NCBI GenBank assembly: GCA_021323265.1
Contig: JAJTCO010000001.1
Span: 145,836-209,835, forward strand
Reading direction: 5' to 3'
Length of the DNA: 64,000 nt
Source: Pseudoduganella sp.
Lineage (GTDB): Bacteria; Pseudomonadota; Gammaproteobacteria; Burkholderiales; Burkholderiaceae_D
Position numbers and translations under genes: made by a program. Under the pieces are notes generated by a model. That model was not told where the DNA came from. It saw nothing but the letters and a program-made list of their open reading frames with translations, and did no database searches. Numbering within the stretch: the first letter of the stretch is position 1; each line of letters opens with the position of its first letter. Positions 10,101-18,671 of the stretch are shown piece after piece.

Positions 10101-10731
10101 TTTTGCCGCCATCCACCAGGAGCATTACGCCGAACGCGCCGCGCGCCAGATCAAGCGCGCCGGCTGGGGCCACCGCGAAGCCGACACCCTGGCCTGGCTG
10201 CAGGCGATCGCCAGCACCACGCTGCCGCCGTTGGGCAGCGCGCTCGATGCGGTCAGCCACGTGCTGCCGGAGATGGAGTTCTGGTTCCCCAGCGAGCGCC
10301 TGGACACGGCGCAGCTCGATCGCCTGTGCCGCCAGCGCCTGCTGGACGGCATCGCCCGTCCGGCGTTGCCGCAGCGCGAGCTGCACGGCATGCTGAAGGG
10401 CTTCTGCGACCTGGTGTTCGAGCACGCGGGCCGCTACTGGGTACTGGACTACAAATCGAATGCGTTGGGCGGCACCGATACCGCCTACCACAAGGCGGCG
10501 CTGGCGCACGGCATGGCGGCGCACCGCTACGACGTGCAGGGCGCCATCTACATGCTGGCCCTGCACCGCCTGCTGCGCACGCGTCTGGGGGCGGATTACG
10601 ACCCCGCCACCCAGCTTGGGGGCGCCATCTTCTACTTCCTGCGCGGGGTGGGCAACGAGCAGACGCGCGGCTGCTATGTGCTGCCGCCGGACGCGGACCT
10701 GCTTCACGGACTGGACGAGCTATGCGCATGA
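7099..10731 (+). CDS. recB: Exodeoxyribonuclease V beta subunit RecB
   Basis: RecB, 1210 residues, is the 3'-5' helicase and nuclease subunit of RecBCD. The start at 7099 overlaps the recC stop (ATGA), suggesting translational coupling. The UvrD-type Walker A motif EASAGTGKT ends at Lys26/Thr27, motif II is VDEFQDTAPSQYR, and VTVHKSKGLEYPLVYLP is a later helicase motif. The C-terminal nuclease domain keeps the VLDYKSN active-site motif. A longer frame reaches further upstream, but that part lies inside recC and is antisense-free shadow coding, so it was not used. Confidence 0.95.
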   Translation: MSSPLNPLDFPLHGSRLIEASAGTGKTWTIAALYVRLVLGHGGGNAYCRPLMPSEILVMTFTRAATRELSNRVRERLVEAAAYFRAEQAHKPDAYLDALLEELPEYEARLQAAHRLQLAAETMDEAAIFTIDAWCQRMLREHAFDSGNLFDEELLSDEGALYEDAAHDYWRQQVYPLGEEALRVLLSACRDVQALKRSVRELARRPDAGEGAARREALGAMIARVRREQQAALAALKQGWAERADRIEAWIGAQRDANAKCFNGTKLRADSVAKWCAALRDWAGDAALHEPDMNATPWFRLTPAGMIDACAKGYAPDIPADFEAIAPLRRALDGIEPLRHHVLRHAAASIAARMQELKSQQRQFGFADMLERLRSALEGDNGAALRQRIVTQYPVAMVDEFQDTAPSQYRIFNLLYRVADNDPASGLFLIGDPKQSIYGFRGADIHSYLDARRATAGRHYQLGTNFRSTAQIVAAVNQVFLHAEGVAGQGGFARGAFRFRTAEGNPLPFEAVGARGREERLVGPEGDIQALTAGCTLEQLGADAYRDYFAEQCAEHIACLLNDPATGFQGAQGFQRLQPADIAILVRDRREAAAVRKSLQRRLVPSVYLSDKDSVLSSEEAADMLRWLSAVANPLDGQLARTAFATRSANLPLAELAQFSADELAWERRVEQLKEWHVVWQRQGVLAMLRRFIHDLGLPAQLLARPGGERSLTNMLHLAELLQQASRQLEGEQALIRWLAEQIEDESDGGDERVLRLESDAELVKVVTVHKSKGLEYPLVYLPFAVTVRKVDKRNRVFFEYTDTQGVRHIDMQLSDAGQEAAEAARIEEDLRLLYVALTRARHFLWLGVAALPARKKDENTLHESALGYLLSGGEPLPAGQLLETWQRLRGDCSAISVNLLEPSVPLTRLARAVERPPLEAPLAYAGHFERDWSVGSFSSLARRSGEALPAPMHAAQETLMEGEDPASPLRIEDTAWHRFPRGSVPGNFLHEQLEALAREGFAAIHQEHYAERAARQIKRAGWGHREADTLAWLQAIASTTLPPLGSALDAVSHVLPEMEFWFPSERLDTAQLDRLCRQRLLDGIARPALPQRELHGMLKGFCDLVFEHAGRYWVLDYKSNALGGTDTAYHKAALAHGMAAHRYDVQGAIYMLALHRLLRTRLGADYDPATQLGGAIFYFLRGVGNEQTRGCYVLPPDADLLHGLDELCA

Positions 10732-12662
10732 GTTTTTACGACCATATCGACATGCTGGCCGAAGGCGGCATGCTGCGCCGCCTGGGGCCCGTGTTCGCAC
10801 GCTTCGTGACCTCCCTGGCCCCGGCCGACGACGCTACGCCGCTGGCCGTGGCCTGCCTGCTGCTGTCCGAGCTGGAAGGACGCGGCCACAGCTGCCTGCA
10901 ACTGCGCGCCCTCGCGGACGATCCGGCCCCGATGCTGGGCTGGGGCGCGGAGGACTGGCAGGGCCTGTGCGCGGAAGCCGGCGCGTTGCCGCAGGGCGAG
11001 GCGGCCTGGCAGGCCTATTTGCAGGCATGCCCGCAGGTGCTGTGCTGGCCGGGCGGCATCGACCAGGGGCAGCCCCTGGTACTGGCAGGCGGCCGCCTTT
11101 ATTTGCGCCGCTACTGGTCGGACGAGAATACGGTTGCAGACGCCGTGCGTGCGCGCACTGAGGCTGTCGGTGAACAACAGGAAAACGTGTTCCGTCCCGA
11201 GTTTTCGCGGCCGTGGCTGGACAAGCTGTTCACCCACGCGACGCGCGAAGGCGGGGCGGACTGGCAGAAGATTGCCTGCGCCATCGCCATGCGCGGCGGG
11301 CTCTCCGTCATTACCGGCGGACCGGGCACCGGCAAGACGTACACCGTGGCGCGCCTGCTGGCCTTGCTGTTTGCGGTGCAGGGCGAGGGCGCCAGCCAGC
11401 TGCGCGTGGCACTTGCCGCCCCCACGGGCAAGGCTGCCGCGCGCCTGAAGCAGGCCATCGACGATGCGCTGGACAAGCTGGAGGAAAGCCTGCAGGGCGC
11501 CTTGCCCCTGCGCGCGCTGGCCGGGCGCATGGGCGGCGCGCGTACCCTGCATTCGCTGCTGGGCGCGCGTCCGGACACGCGGGCCTTCCGCCACAACGCC
11601 GGCAACCCGCTCGACGTGGACGTGCTGATCGTGGACGAAGCGTCCATGGTGCACCTGGAAATGATGGCGGCCCTCTTGGACGCCTTGCCCGCCAGCGCGC
11701 GCCTGATCCTGCTGGGCGACAAGGACCAGCTGGCGTCGGTGGAGGCGGGCTCCGTGCTGGGCGACCTGTGCCACGATGCCCAGGCCGGCGGCTATAGCAG
11801 CGCCACCGCCGCCTTCGTGGCGCAAGCGTCGGGCCAGCAGATCCCGCCCGAGTACCTGGGCAATGCGGGCGCGCTGGCGCAGCAGACCGTGATGCTGCGC
11901 CAGAGCCGGCGTTTTGGCGGCCCGATCGGCCAGCTTGCGCTGGCCGTCAACCAGGGCGACGCGGAAGCCGCGCGCGCCGTGCTGCGCGCCGACAGCGGCG
12001 GCCAGTTGTCCTGGAACGAGGCGGCCCAGACGGAAGACATGCTGCGCCTGGCCGTGGAAGGCTATCGTCCCTGCCTGGAGCTGGTGGCGCAAGGGCGCGG
12101 CGCGGCCGGGCATGAGCAATGGGCCGCCGCCGTGCTGCAGGCCTTCGAGGGGTTCCGCCTGCTGTGCGCCGTGCGCGAGGGCGAGTGGGGCGTGGCGGGA
12201 CTGAACGAGAGCATCGCGCAGCGCCTGGAAGCGCAAGGCTTGCTGAAGCGGCGCGGCGAGTGGTACGTCGGCCGTCCCGTGATGGTGACGCGCAACGACT
12301 ACGCGACCGGCGTCTATAACGGCGACATCGGCCTGGTGCTGCCCGACCCGGAACGGGCCGGCGCGCTGCGCGTGTACTTCTCCGACGCCGGCCAGGTGCG
12401 CAGCGTGCTGGCCACGCGCCTGCGCCATGTGGAAACCGCGTTTGCCATGACGGTGCACAAGTCCCAGGGCTCGGAATTCAGCCACACGGTGCTGGTGCTG
12501 CCGCGCGAAGGTTCGAGTGTGCTGGCGCGCGAGCTGGTCTACACCGGCATCACCCGCGCACGCCAGCGCTTTACGCTGCTCACTCCCAATGCCGGCGTGC
12601 TGCCGGACGCCATCCGCCGCCGCACCGAACGCACCAGCGGGCTACGCAGCCTGCTCGCCTGA
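10722..12662 (+). CDS. recD: Exodeoxyribonuclease V alpha subunit RecD
   Basis: RecD, about 646 residues, is the 5'-3' helicase subunit of RecBCD. Walker A is GGPGTGKT with Lys205, motif II is LIVDEASMVHLEMM, and the C-terminus has the typical FAMTVHKSQGSEF. Two in-frame ATGs (10722 and 10728) overlap the end of recB, whose TGA is at 10729-10731. The upstream one was chosen because of the purine-rich GGACGAG before it. The 3' end overlaps the convergent kinase-like gene by 21 bp. Confidence 0.95.
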   Translation: MRMSFYDHIDMLAEGGMLRRLGPVFARFVTSLAPADDATPLAVACLLLSELEGRGHSCLQLRALADDPAPMLGWGAEDWQGLCAEAGALPQGEAAWQAYLQACPQVLCWPGGIDQGQPLVLAGGRLYLRRYWSDENTVADAVRARTEAVGEQQENVFRPEFSRPWLDKLFTHATREGGADWQKIACAIAMRGGLSVITGGPGTGKTYTVARLLALLFAVQGEGASQLRVALAAPTGKAAARLKQAIDDALDKLEESLQGALPLRALAGRMGGARTLHSLLGARPDTRAFRHNAGNPLDVDVLIVDEASMVHLEMMAALLDALPASARLILLGDKDQLASVEAGSVLGDLCHDAQAGGYSSATAAFVAQASGQQIPPEYLGNAGALAQQTVMLRQSRRFGGPIGQLALAVNQGDAEAARAVLRADSGGQLSWNEAAQTEDMLRLAVEGYRPCLELVAQGRGAAGHEQWAAAVLQAFEGFRLLCAVREGEWGVAGLNESIAQRLEAQGLLKRRGEWYVGRPVMVTRNDYATGVYNGDIGLVLPDPERAGALRVYFSDAGQVRSVLATRLRHVETAFAMTVHKSQGSEFSHTVLVLPREGSSVLARELVYTGITRARQRFTLLTPNAGVLPDAIRRRTERTSGLRSLLA

Positions 12663-14969
12663 CCCTTCGGACGCCTGCAGGTCGGCGTGGATCGCTTGCA
12701 GCAGCGCGCCCAGGATGGGCGCCAGGCGCTCCAGTTCAGGCGCCGCATCGGCGCCGCTGCGCAAGGCCACCAGCACGTCCGCCGCCGCCGCGCGCAAGTC
12801 TTCCATGCCCAGCTGCGCCGCCAGTCCGGCCAGCGTTTGCGCCAGGCGCTGCGCGCGCATGGCGTCCCCGCCGGCCAAGGCGTCTGCAATGGTGGCGTGG
12901 ATGGCCGCCTGCTCCTGCAGGAAGCGGCCCAGCGCCTTGCGCAATTGCCCCGCATTGCCCTGCAGCCGCGCCAGCGCGCCGGCCACGTCAGCGCCGCAGG
13001 CGCTCAAGGCCGGATACCCGGCCAGCGCCGCCGCCTGCGCGTCGGCGCTGGCCGATGCCGTGGGCAAGGCGTGCTGGAACAGGGCGGTAAGGATGAAGCG
13101 GTTGCCTTGTACCGGGTCGCTTTCCAGCACCAGGTGGCCGCCCAGCATGGCGGCCAGCTGGCGCGCCACCGACAGGCCCAGGCCCGCGGCGCAGCCGCCG
13201 TGCGCTGTGGGTTCGAACAGCTGGATGGCGGCGTCGCGCGCCGCGCCCGTGTCGCGCACCTCGCAGCGCAGGAGCGTGGCATGCGGACCGTTTTCCTCGC
13301 GTTGCAGCGTCAGCGCCACCTTGCCTTGCTCGGTGAACCTGACCGCGTGCGCCAGCAGGTGCTGCAGCAGCTGCTGCAGGCGCGCCGCGTCGCCCACCAG
13401 CTCCGACGGCACCGCATCGTCGATCGTGCATTCGAGTTGCAGCCCCTTGGCCTGCGCCGCCGCCAGCCACGCGGCGCACGCCTGTTCGGCCGCCTGACGC
13501 ACGCTGAACACGCATTCTTCCATATGGAACTTGCCGGCCGCGATGCGCGAAAAGTCGAGGATGTCGTTGAACATCGCCAGCAGGCTGGCCGCCGCACCGT
13601 CGACCTGTTCCAGGTAGCTGCGCTGGCGCGTGTCGAGCTGGCCCTGCAACGCCAGCTGCGTCAGGCCGATGATGGCGTTGAGCGGGGTGCGGATTTCGTG
13701 GCCCATGTTGGCGAGGAAGGCGCCCTTGCTGCGGTGGGCGCTATCTGCCGTTTCGTGCGCCGCCGCGATGGCGCGTTCGGCCTGGCGCAGCTCGGTCACG
13801 TCGAGACCGAAGGAGAGCAGGACGATCTCGCCTTCGTCCAGCACCGTGTGGCGCCAGGCGATGCGGCGCTCGTCGCCGGCGGCGGTATGGATCAAATGTT
13901 CCTGGGCCGCGGGCAGGGCGCGCAGTTGCTCCGGCTGGCAGTTGGCCGGCCACAATGCGGTGGCCGACATGGGCAGCAAGGGCGAATCGCGCCAGATGCG
14001 CCCGAGCACGGTGTCGCGCGGGCAGCCGGTGATGCGCACGGCGGCATCGTTGAACAGCAGCACTTCGCCATCGCGTCCCAGGCCGAGCGCCAGCAGGTCG
14101 GCATTGTTCAACACCTGCTCCAGCAGGTGGCGCGTGCGCTGCAGCTTGCGGTCCGCCTGCGCGCGCGCCGCGGCGGCCGACGCCAGGTCGTTCTGCAGGG
14201 CGTGCAGCGAAAGCAATAGCTCGCCTGTTTCGTCGTGGTAGGGCTGGGGCGGGGGCGACGCCAGGTCGCCGTGGCGCATGCGCTGCGCCACCGCCAGCGC
14301 GTCGGCCAGCGGCTGCGTGATGCTGCGGCTGATCAGCCAGGCCAGCACCACCGCCAGCCCCAGCGAACCGGCCAGGATCGCCAGCAGCAGCCCGCTGTCG
14401 CGCCGCACGCGCGTACCGGCCTGGACTTCGGTATAGCGCGCCCGGCTGTCGGCCAGCTGCACCAGGTTGTCCACCAGGCGCCGGTGCTGGGCGTAATGGC
14501 GCGTCATCGCCAGCATGGCGTGCCGTGCGCGTTCGCGTTCGCCCAGGTCGAGCGCCGGCACCAGCTGGCCGAACGCTTCGCGATAGAAGTCGGCGGCGTG
14601 CCGATTGCTTTGCTTGAGGGCCTCGGCCAGTCCCGGGTCCACGGCGCGGCCTTTCCAGTGCTGTTCGCGCGCCAGCTGCTGCGCATGCAGGGCGCGCAGG
14701 CGCTGCGCCAGCTGGTCGCGTTCGATCTGGTTGCCGGCGGCGGCCAGCTGCTGCGCCACCAGGAACGATTCGATGATGTACAGCGGCGGCGGCAGCACAT
14801 CCGCGATCAGGTCCTTGCCCTGGACGACGTCCTCGTACAGGGGGCCGTTGACGCGCAGTTCGGCGAGGGTGCGGAAGGACCAGAAGCCGTACAGCAGGAA
14901 GCCGCCGGCGAAGATCCCCACGAGGATCGCCAGGCGGCGTGCGAAGCGCAGGTTGCGCAGCAGGTCCAT
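12642..14969 (-). CDS. Histidine-kinase-like membrane protein with degenerate ATP-binding and Hpt motifs
   Basis: A 775-residue protein with membrane helices at about 12-32 and 193-213, a helical periplasmic sensor between them, a HAMP region, a PAS-like region, a HisKA domain and HATPase/Hpt-like ends. The H-box His424 (GHEIRTPLNAIIG) is intact. The ATPase motifs are poor: the N-box asparagine is replaced by His541 (LLAHAVRFTEQG), the G1 box reads DTGAA instead of DxGxG, while GLGL of G2 remains. The C-terminal Hpt-like helix reads LAQTLAGLAAQLG, with Gln711 where the phosphorylated His should be. There is no receiver domain. ATG 14969 has GAGAGG upstream; a TTG at 14984 is an alternative. 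It lies 30 bp downstream of pbpG in the same direction. Confidence 0.85.
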   Translation of the reverse strand: MDLLRNLRFARRLAILVGIFAGGFLLYGFWSFRTLAELRVNGPLYEDVVQGKDLIADVLPPPLYIIESFLVAQQLAAAGNQIERDQLAQRLRALHAQQLAREQHWKGRAVDPGLAEALKQSNRHAADFYREAFGQLVPALDLGERERARHAMLAMTRHYAQHRRLVDNLVQLADSRARYTEVQAGTRVRRDSGLLLAILAGSLGLAVVLAWLISRSITQPLADALAVAQRMRHGDLASPPPQPYHDETGELLLSLHALQNDLASAAAARAQADRKLQRTRHLLEQVLNNADLLALGLGRDGEVLLFNDAAVRITGCPRDTVLGRIWRDSPLLPMSATALWPANCQPEQLRALPAAQEHLIHTAAGDERRIAWRHTVLDEGEIVLLSFGLDVTELRQAERAIAAAHETADSAHRSKGAFLANMGHEIRTPLNAIIGLTQLALQGQLDTRQRSYLEQVDGAAASLLAMFNDILDFSRIAAGKFHMEECVFSVRQAAEQACAAWLAAAQAKGLQLECTIDDAVPSELVGDAARLQQLLQHLLAHAVRFTEQGKVALTLQREENGPHATLLRCEVRDTGAARDAAIQLFEPTAHGGCAAGLGLSVARQLAAMLGGHLVLESDPVQGNRFILTALFQHALPTASASADAQAAALAGYPALSACGADVAGALARLQGNAGQLRKALGRFLQEQAAIHATIADALAGGDAMRAQRLAQTLAGLAAQLGMEDLRAAAADVLVALRSGADAAPELERLAPILGALLQAIHADLQASEGSGEQAA

Positions 14970-14999
14970 GGTGCCTCTCGGCAATGAACCCCGTCAGGT

Positions 15000-15866
15000 T
15001 CAGGTGCGGCGGCGACGGCGTTCCGAAGTACGCGCAGCTTTCTTGCGCGGGCTGGATGCTTTCATCACCTTCGGCGCCTTGTCGCCGGCCAGCAGGCGGC
15101 GGATGTTCAGCGCATCCATCAGGCGCGCCGAGTTGCCATTGGCGTTCAGCAGGACCAGGGTGGCGTTGCGACCGGCCTCGGTAATGCGCATGATGAGGCA
15201 GCGGCCTGCTTCTTCCGTGTAGCCGGTCTTGGACAGGCCGATGTCCCAGCCCTTGGCGCCAACCAGGCGGTTGGTGTTGTGGTATTCCACCTTGCGGCCC
15301 TTCATGGTCATGACTTCCTCGGTATCGGTGGTCATGCGGCGGATTTCCGGGTAGCGCGCGGCGGCGGCGGCCATCTTCACCAGGTCGGCGGCGTTCGAGG
15401 TGTTGTTGGGCGACAGGCCGGTGGGTTCGGCGATGCGCGTGCTGCTCATGCCCAGTTGCCGGATCTTGGCGTCGACCGCTGCCTTGAAGGCGGTCGGGCC
15501 GCCGGGGAAGGTGCGGGCCAGGGAGGCGGCGGCGCGGTTGTCGGAGGACATCAGGGCCAGCTGCAGCGCGTCGCCGCGCGACATGGTGGCGCCCACCGGC
15601 ACGCGCGAGGTGCTGTGCTTGAGGGTGTCGACGTCGTCGCGGTCGATGCTGATCTGCTCCTCCAGGTCGAGCTTGGAGTCCAGCACGACCATCGCGGTCA
15701 TCAGTTTGGTCAGGGAGGCGATCGGCACGACGGCGGTGGCGTTCTTCTCGACCAGCACTTTGCCAGTCTCATCCTCGACGACAAGCACGGATTGCGAGCT
15801 CAATGGCGCGGCAAACGCGGCTGCGGAGATCGACATCAGCAGGGCTGCGGTGATTTTCTTTAGCAT
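15000..15866 (-). CDS. pbpG: D-alanyl-D-alanine endopeptidase (PBP7 family)
   Basis: A 288-residue periplasmic penicillin-binding endopeptidase that cleaves peptidoglycan cross-links. A signal peptide spans about residues 1-20 (cleavage after AFAA). The serine-protease-like active-site motifs are complete: SxxK is SLTK with Ser51 and Lys54, SxN is SDN at 108-110, and KTG is at 213-215. The C-terminal tail is strongly basic (RKKAARTSERRRRR). The ATG at 15866 begins the signal peptide; the frame stays open further upstream, but that part has no family similarity. It may be co-transcribed with the kinase-like gene downstream. Confidence 0.92.
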   Translation of the reverse strand: MLKKITAALLMSISAAAFAAPLSSQSVLVVEDETGKVLVEKNATAVVPIASLTKLMTAMVVLDSKLDLEEQISIDRDDVDTLKHSTSRVPVGATMSRGDALQLALMSSDNRAAASLARTFPGGPTAFKAAVDAKIRQLGMSSTRIAEPTGLSPNNTSNAADLVKMAAAAARYPEIRRMTTDTEEVMTMKGRKVEYHNTNRLVGAKGWDIGLSKTGYTEEAGRCLIMRITEAGRNATLVLLNANGNSARLMDALNIRRLLAGDKAPKVMKASSPRKKAARTSERRRRRT

Positions 15867-16011
15867 GGTGGTTGGGATTCGGTGTTCGGTCTGGGCGGAA
15901 TATTGGCGAAAACGGGCGCAATATTCTAAAGGCCGAAGATAACACCATTGGGTTAACTCGTCCAGCAAGCACGTTAGCGCACGGCGGAAAAGTGTGGTAA
16001 CGTTTCCATCC

Positions 16012-16755
16012 ATGAAACCTTCCGTCAAGTCGCTCATTGCCGGCACGCTGCTGCTGGCCGGTAACGCCGTGCACGCGGCGCAATTCCATGTCCTGGTGTT
16101 TTCGCGCACGGCCGGCTGGCACCATGACGCCATTCCGGCCGGCGTGGCCGCGCTGCAGGAGCTGGGCAAGCTGCATGACTTCACGGTGACCTGGACGGAG
16201 GATGCGCAGCGCGTGTTTACCGACCAGGAACTGGCGCGCTACCAGGCGGTGGTGTTCCTGCTCACCAGTGGCGACATCCTGGATGCGCGGCAGCAGGCTG
16301 CCTTCGAGCGCTATATCGGCGCCGGCGGCGGCTTTGTCGGCGTGCACAGCGCCGCCGATACCGAGTACGGCTGGCCGTGGTACACGCGGCTGGTCGGCCA
16401 CATGTTCGACCACCACCCGGCCATCCAGAGCGCGGTGTTGAAGGTGGAGGATGCGAAGTTCCCCGGCATGGAGCGCTTTGCGCCGCGCAATCTGGTGACC
16501 GAGGAGTGGTACGCGTTCAAGCCGGCAAGCGGCAAGCTCAATTACCTGCTGTCGGTGGACGAGTCGACCTATCAGCCCGGCCCGCGCGGCATGGGGGCGT
16601 TCCACCCGGTGAGCTGGTACCAGGTGTTCGACAATGGCCGCGCCTTCTATACGGCGCTGGGCCACCTGCCGGCCACGTACGGCGACCCGGTCTTCCGCCA
16701 CCACCTGTATGGCGGCATCTATTGGGCGGCGACCGGGCGCGGGCTGGCCCGCTAA
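16012..16755 (+). CDS. Exported ThuA-like domain protein
   Basis: A 247-residue protein with a signal peptide (MKPSVKSLIAGTLLLAGNAVHAA) and a ThuA-like glutamine-amidotransferase-fold domain. Typical patterns are FSRTAGWHHDAI near the N-terminus, GGGFVGVHSAADTEY in the middle, and ALGHLPATYGDPVF near the end. ThuA-like proteins are often linked to sugar metabolism (trehalose use in rhizobia), but no reaction is established for most of them. A GTG at 15994 with GGCGG upstream is a possible alternative start; the ATG was preferred because it starts the signal peptide. It is convergent with the SSS transporter, leaving only 4 bp between stops. Confidence 0.88.
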   Translation: MKPSVKSLIAGTLLLAGNAVHAAQFHVLVFSRTAGWHHDAIPAGVAALQELGKLHDFTVTWTEDAQRVFTDQELARYQAVVFLLTSGDILDARQQAAFERYIGAGGGFVGVHSAADTEYGWPWYTRLVGHMFDHHPAIQSAVLKVEDAKFPGMERFAPRNLVTEEWYAFKPASGKLNYLLSVDESTYQPGPRGMGAFHPVSWYQVFDNGRAFYTALGHLPATYGDPVFRHHLYGGIYWAATGRGLAR

Positions 16756-16759
16756 AGAC

Positions 16760-18433
16760 TTACCACCAGGCGCCGTAGATGGTGGCCAGCGTGACGCAGA
16801 TGACGGCCGAGCCGAGGGCAAAGGCGCCGTCGACGCGGAACAGGTGGTGGTCGACGTGGATCGGCTTGTCGCTGGCGCGGCGCGGCTGCGCCAGTTTGCT
16901 GATCAGGACCATGCCGGCGATGACCACCCAGAACACGATGAACATGCGGTCGAGGAAAGGGATCTCGGCCACGCCGGCCTCGGTGACCTTGGCAAAGCCG
17001 TACGGCACCAGGAAGGACAGGTCCATCATCGTCGGCAGGAACTTGAGCACGATCGAGCCGGCCAGGCCGCCCAGGGTGGCGAACATGGCGGCGCCGGCGG
17101 TGGTCGGTTTCCAGAAGAAGCCCATCAGGAACATGGCCAGGATGCCGGGCGAGACGAAGCCGGTGTATTCCTGGATGTACTGGAAGCCGCCTTTCTTGTC
17201 GATCCCCAGCATCGGCGCAATCAGCACGGCCAGCCCCATCGACACCACCACGCTGACGCGGCCAATCCACACCATGCGCTGCTCTGTGGCCTGCCGATTG
17301 AAGGTCTTGTTGTAGATGTCCAGCGTGAAGATGGTGGCGATGCTGTTGGCCTTGCCGGCCAGCGAGGCCACCACGGCGGCGGTCAGGGCGGCGAAAGCGA
17401 CGCCTTTCAGGCCCGATGGCAAAAGGTTCAGCAGCACGGGGTAGGCGCGGTCCGGATTGAGTTCGCCGTTCTGGCGCATGGCGTCACCCAGGGCCCCGGA
17501 CTGGTCCAGCGCATAGGCGGCAATGCCCGGCAGGACCACGATAAGCGGCATGAGCAGCTTGAGGAAGGCGGCAAACAGCAGGCCCTTGCGCGCAGTCGGC
17601 AGGTCCGCGCCCAGCGCGCGCTGGGTGATGTACTGGTTGCAGCCCCAGTAGTTCAGGTTGACGATCCACATGCCGCCCAGCAGCACCGACAGGCCCGGCA
17701 GGTCCATGTAGTTCGGATCTTCGCGCTCCAGCACCATGTCGAAGTGGTCGCCGGCGCGCAGCATCAGTTCGGAGAAGCCCTGCAGCGCGCCGCTGCCTTT
17801 GCCCAGCGCCGCCACCAGGTCGAGCGCCAGCCAGGTGGTGACCAGGCCGCCGATCACCAGGCAGGCCACCTGCACCACGTCGGTATAGCCGATCACCTTC
17901 ATGCCGCCCAGGGTGATGATGGCCGCGAAGACGGCCAGGAACAGCATGCAGGGCAGCAGGGCCAGGCCGGACAGGCTGCTGATGGCCAGCGCGCCGAGGT
18001 AGAGGATGGAGGTCAGGTTCACCACCACGTACAGGCCAAGCCAGAACAAGGCCATGGTGGTCGCCACGGCCTTGCCGTAGCGCTGCTCGAGGAACTGCGG
18101 CATGGTGTAGATGCGGTTCTTCAGGTAGACCGGCATGAAGAACACGGCCACGATCACCAGCGTGGCGGCGGCCATCAGTTCGTAGACGGCGATGGCCATG
18201 CCGATCTTGTAGCCGGAACCGCTCATGCCGATGAACTGCTCGGCCGAGATGTTGGACGCGATCAGCGAGGCGCCGATGGCCCACCAGGTCAGCGAGCCTT
18301 CGGCCAGGAAGTAGTCATGCGAAGCCTGGCCGGAGCTTTTTTGCTTGCGGCGGTAGATCCAGATGCCGTAGCCGGCGACGGCGATGAAGTAGATCAGGAA
18401 GACGATCAGGTCGACTGTTGAAAAGGTACTCAT
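16760..18433 (-). CDS. Sodium/sugar symporter (SSS family, vSGLT-like)
   Basis: A 557-residue inner-membrane sodium:solute symporter with about 13-14 predicted helices. The segments NISAEQFIGMSGSGY and NYWGCNQYITQRAL are characteristic of the vSGLT/galactose branch of the family, so a monosaccharide is the likely substrate. Given the surrounding genes, xylose, galactose or glucose released by the glycosidases is the natural inference. The C-terminal part also matches the family in length. The start has only a weak ribosome binding site. It is divergent from the mutarotase-like gene, and a conserved promoter element lies in the shared intergenic region but points the other way. Confidence 0.92.
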   Translation of the reverse strand: MSTFSTVDLIVFLIYFIAVAGYGIWIYRRKQKSSGQASHDYFLAEGSLTWWAIGASLIASNISAEQFIGMSGSGYKIGMAIAVYELMAAATLVIVAVFFMPVYLKNRIYTMPQFLEQRYGKAVATTMALFWLGLYVVVNLTSILYLGALAISSLSGLALLPCMLFLAVFAAIITLGGMKVIGYTDVVQVACLVIGGLVTTWLALDLVAALGKGSGALQGFSELMLRAGDHFDMVLEREDPNYMDLPGLSVLLGGMWIVNLNYWGCNQYITQRALGADLPTARKGLLFAAFLKLLMPLIVVLPGIAAYALDQSGALGDAMRQNGELNPDRAYPVLLNLLPSGLKGVAFAALTAAVVASLAGKANSIATIFTLDIYNKTFNRQATEQRMVWIGRVSVVVSMGLAVLIAPMLGIDKKGGFQYIQEYTGFVSPGILAMFLMGFFWKPTTAGAAMFATLGGLAGSIVLKFLPTMMDLSFLVPYGFAKVTEAGVAEIPFLDRMFIVFWVVIAGMVLISKLAQPRRASDKPIHVDHHLFRVDGAFALGSAVICVTLATIYGAWW

Positions 18434-18571
18434 GCGGTGCTCACAAAGAGGGGTTGTCTCTGGCCCGGCGCAGGTGGCCTGCGCACCGGCCCTTGTTATG
18501 GGATCGTTTTTGCGCTTGCATTATTGCCCATTCCAGGACAGCGAAAACCCCTTTCCCGGCCGGTTGGCCAG

Positions 18572-18630
18572 AATCGTTCGGCGCCTTGGTGATTTTCGTA
18601 ATTGAATCGCCAGGCGCGCAATTGCAGAAT
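18572..18630 (+). promoter_or_regulatory. Shared regulon operator and promoter, site A
   Basis: Half-site AATCGTT starts at 18572; the second block TTGGTGATTTTCGTAATTG is at 18586-18604. The -35 TTGAAT is at 18602-18607 and the -10 CAGAAT at 18625-18630, with a 17-bp spacer. It faces the mutarotase-like gene at 18672. One of seven matching control regions in this window. Confidence 0.75.
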
Positions 18631-18671
18631 GGGAGCGTGCCAAGGTGCGCACAGGAGGTCCGATTTTTTTC

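Noticed and set aside
18500..18560. GGGGTTTTCGC on the minus strand in front of the SSS symporter as an eighth shared operator
   Set aside because: Only the central TTTTCGC block matches; the WWTCRTT half-site, the CAATTG end and the -35/-10 pair at the fixed spacing are missing.
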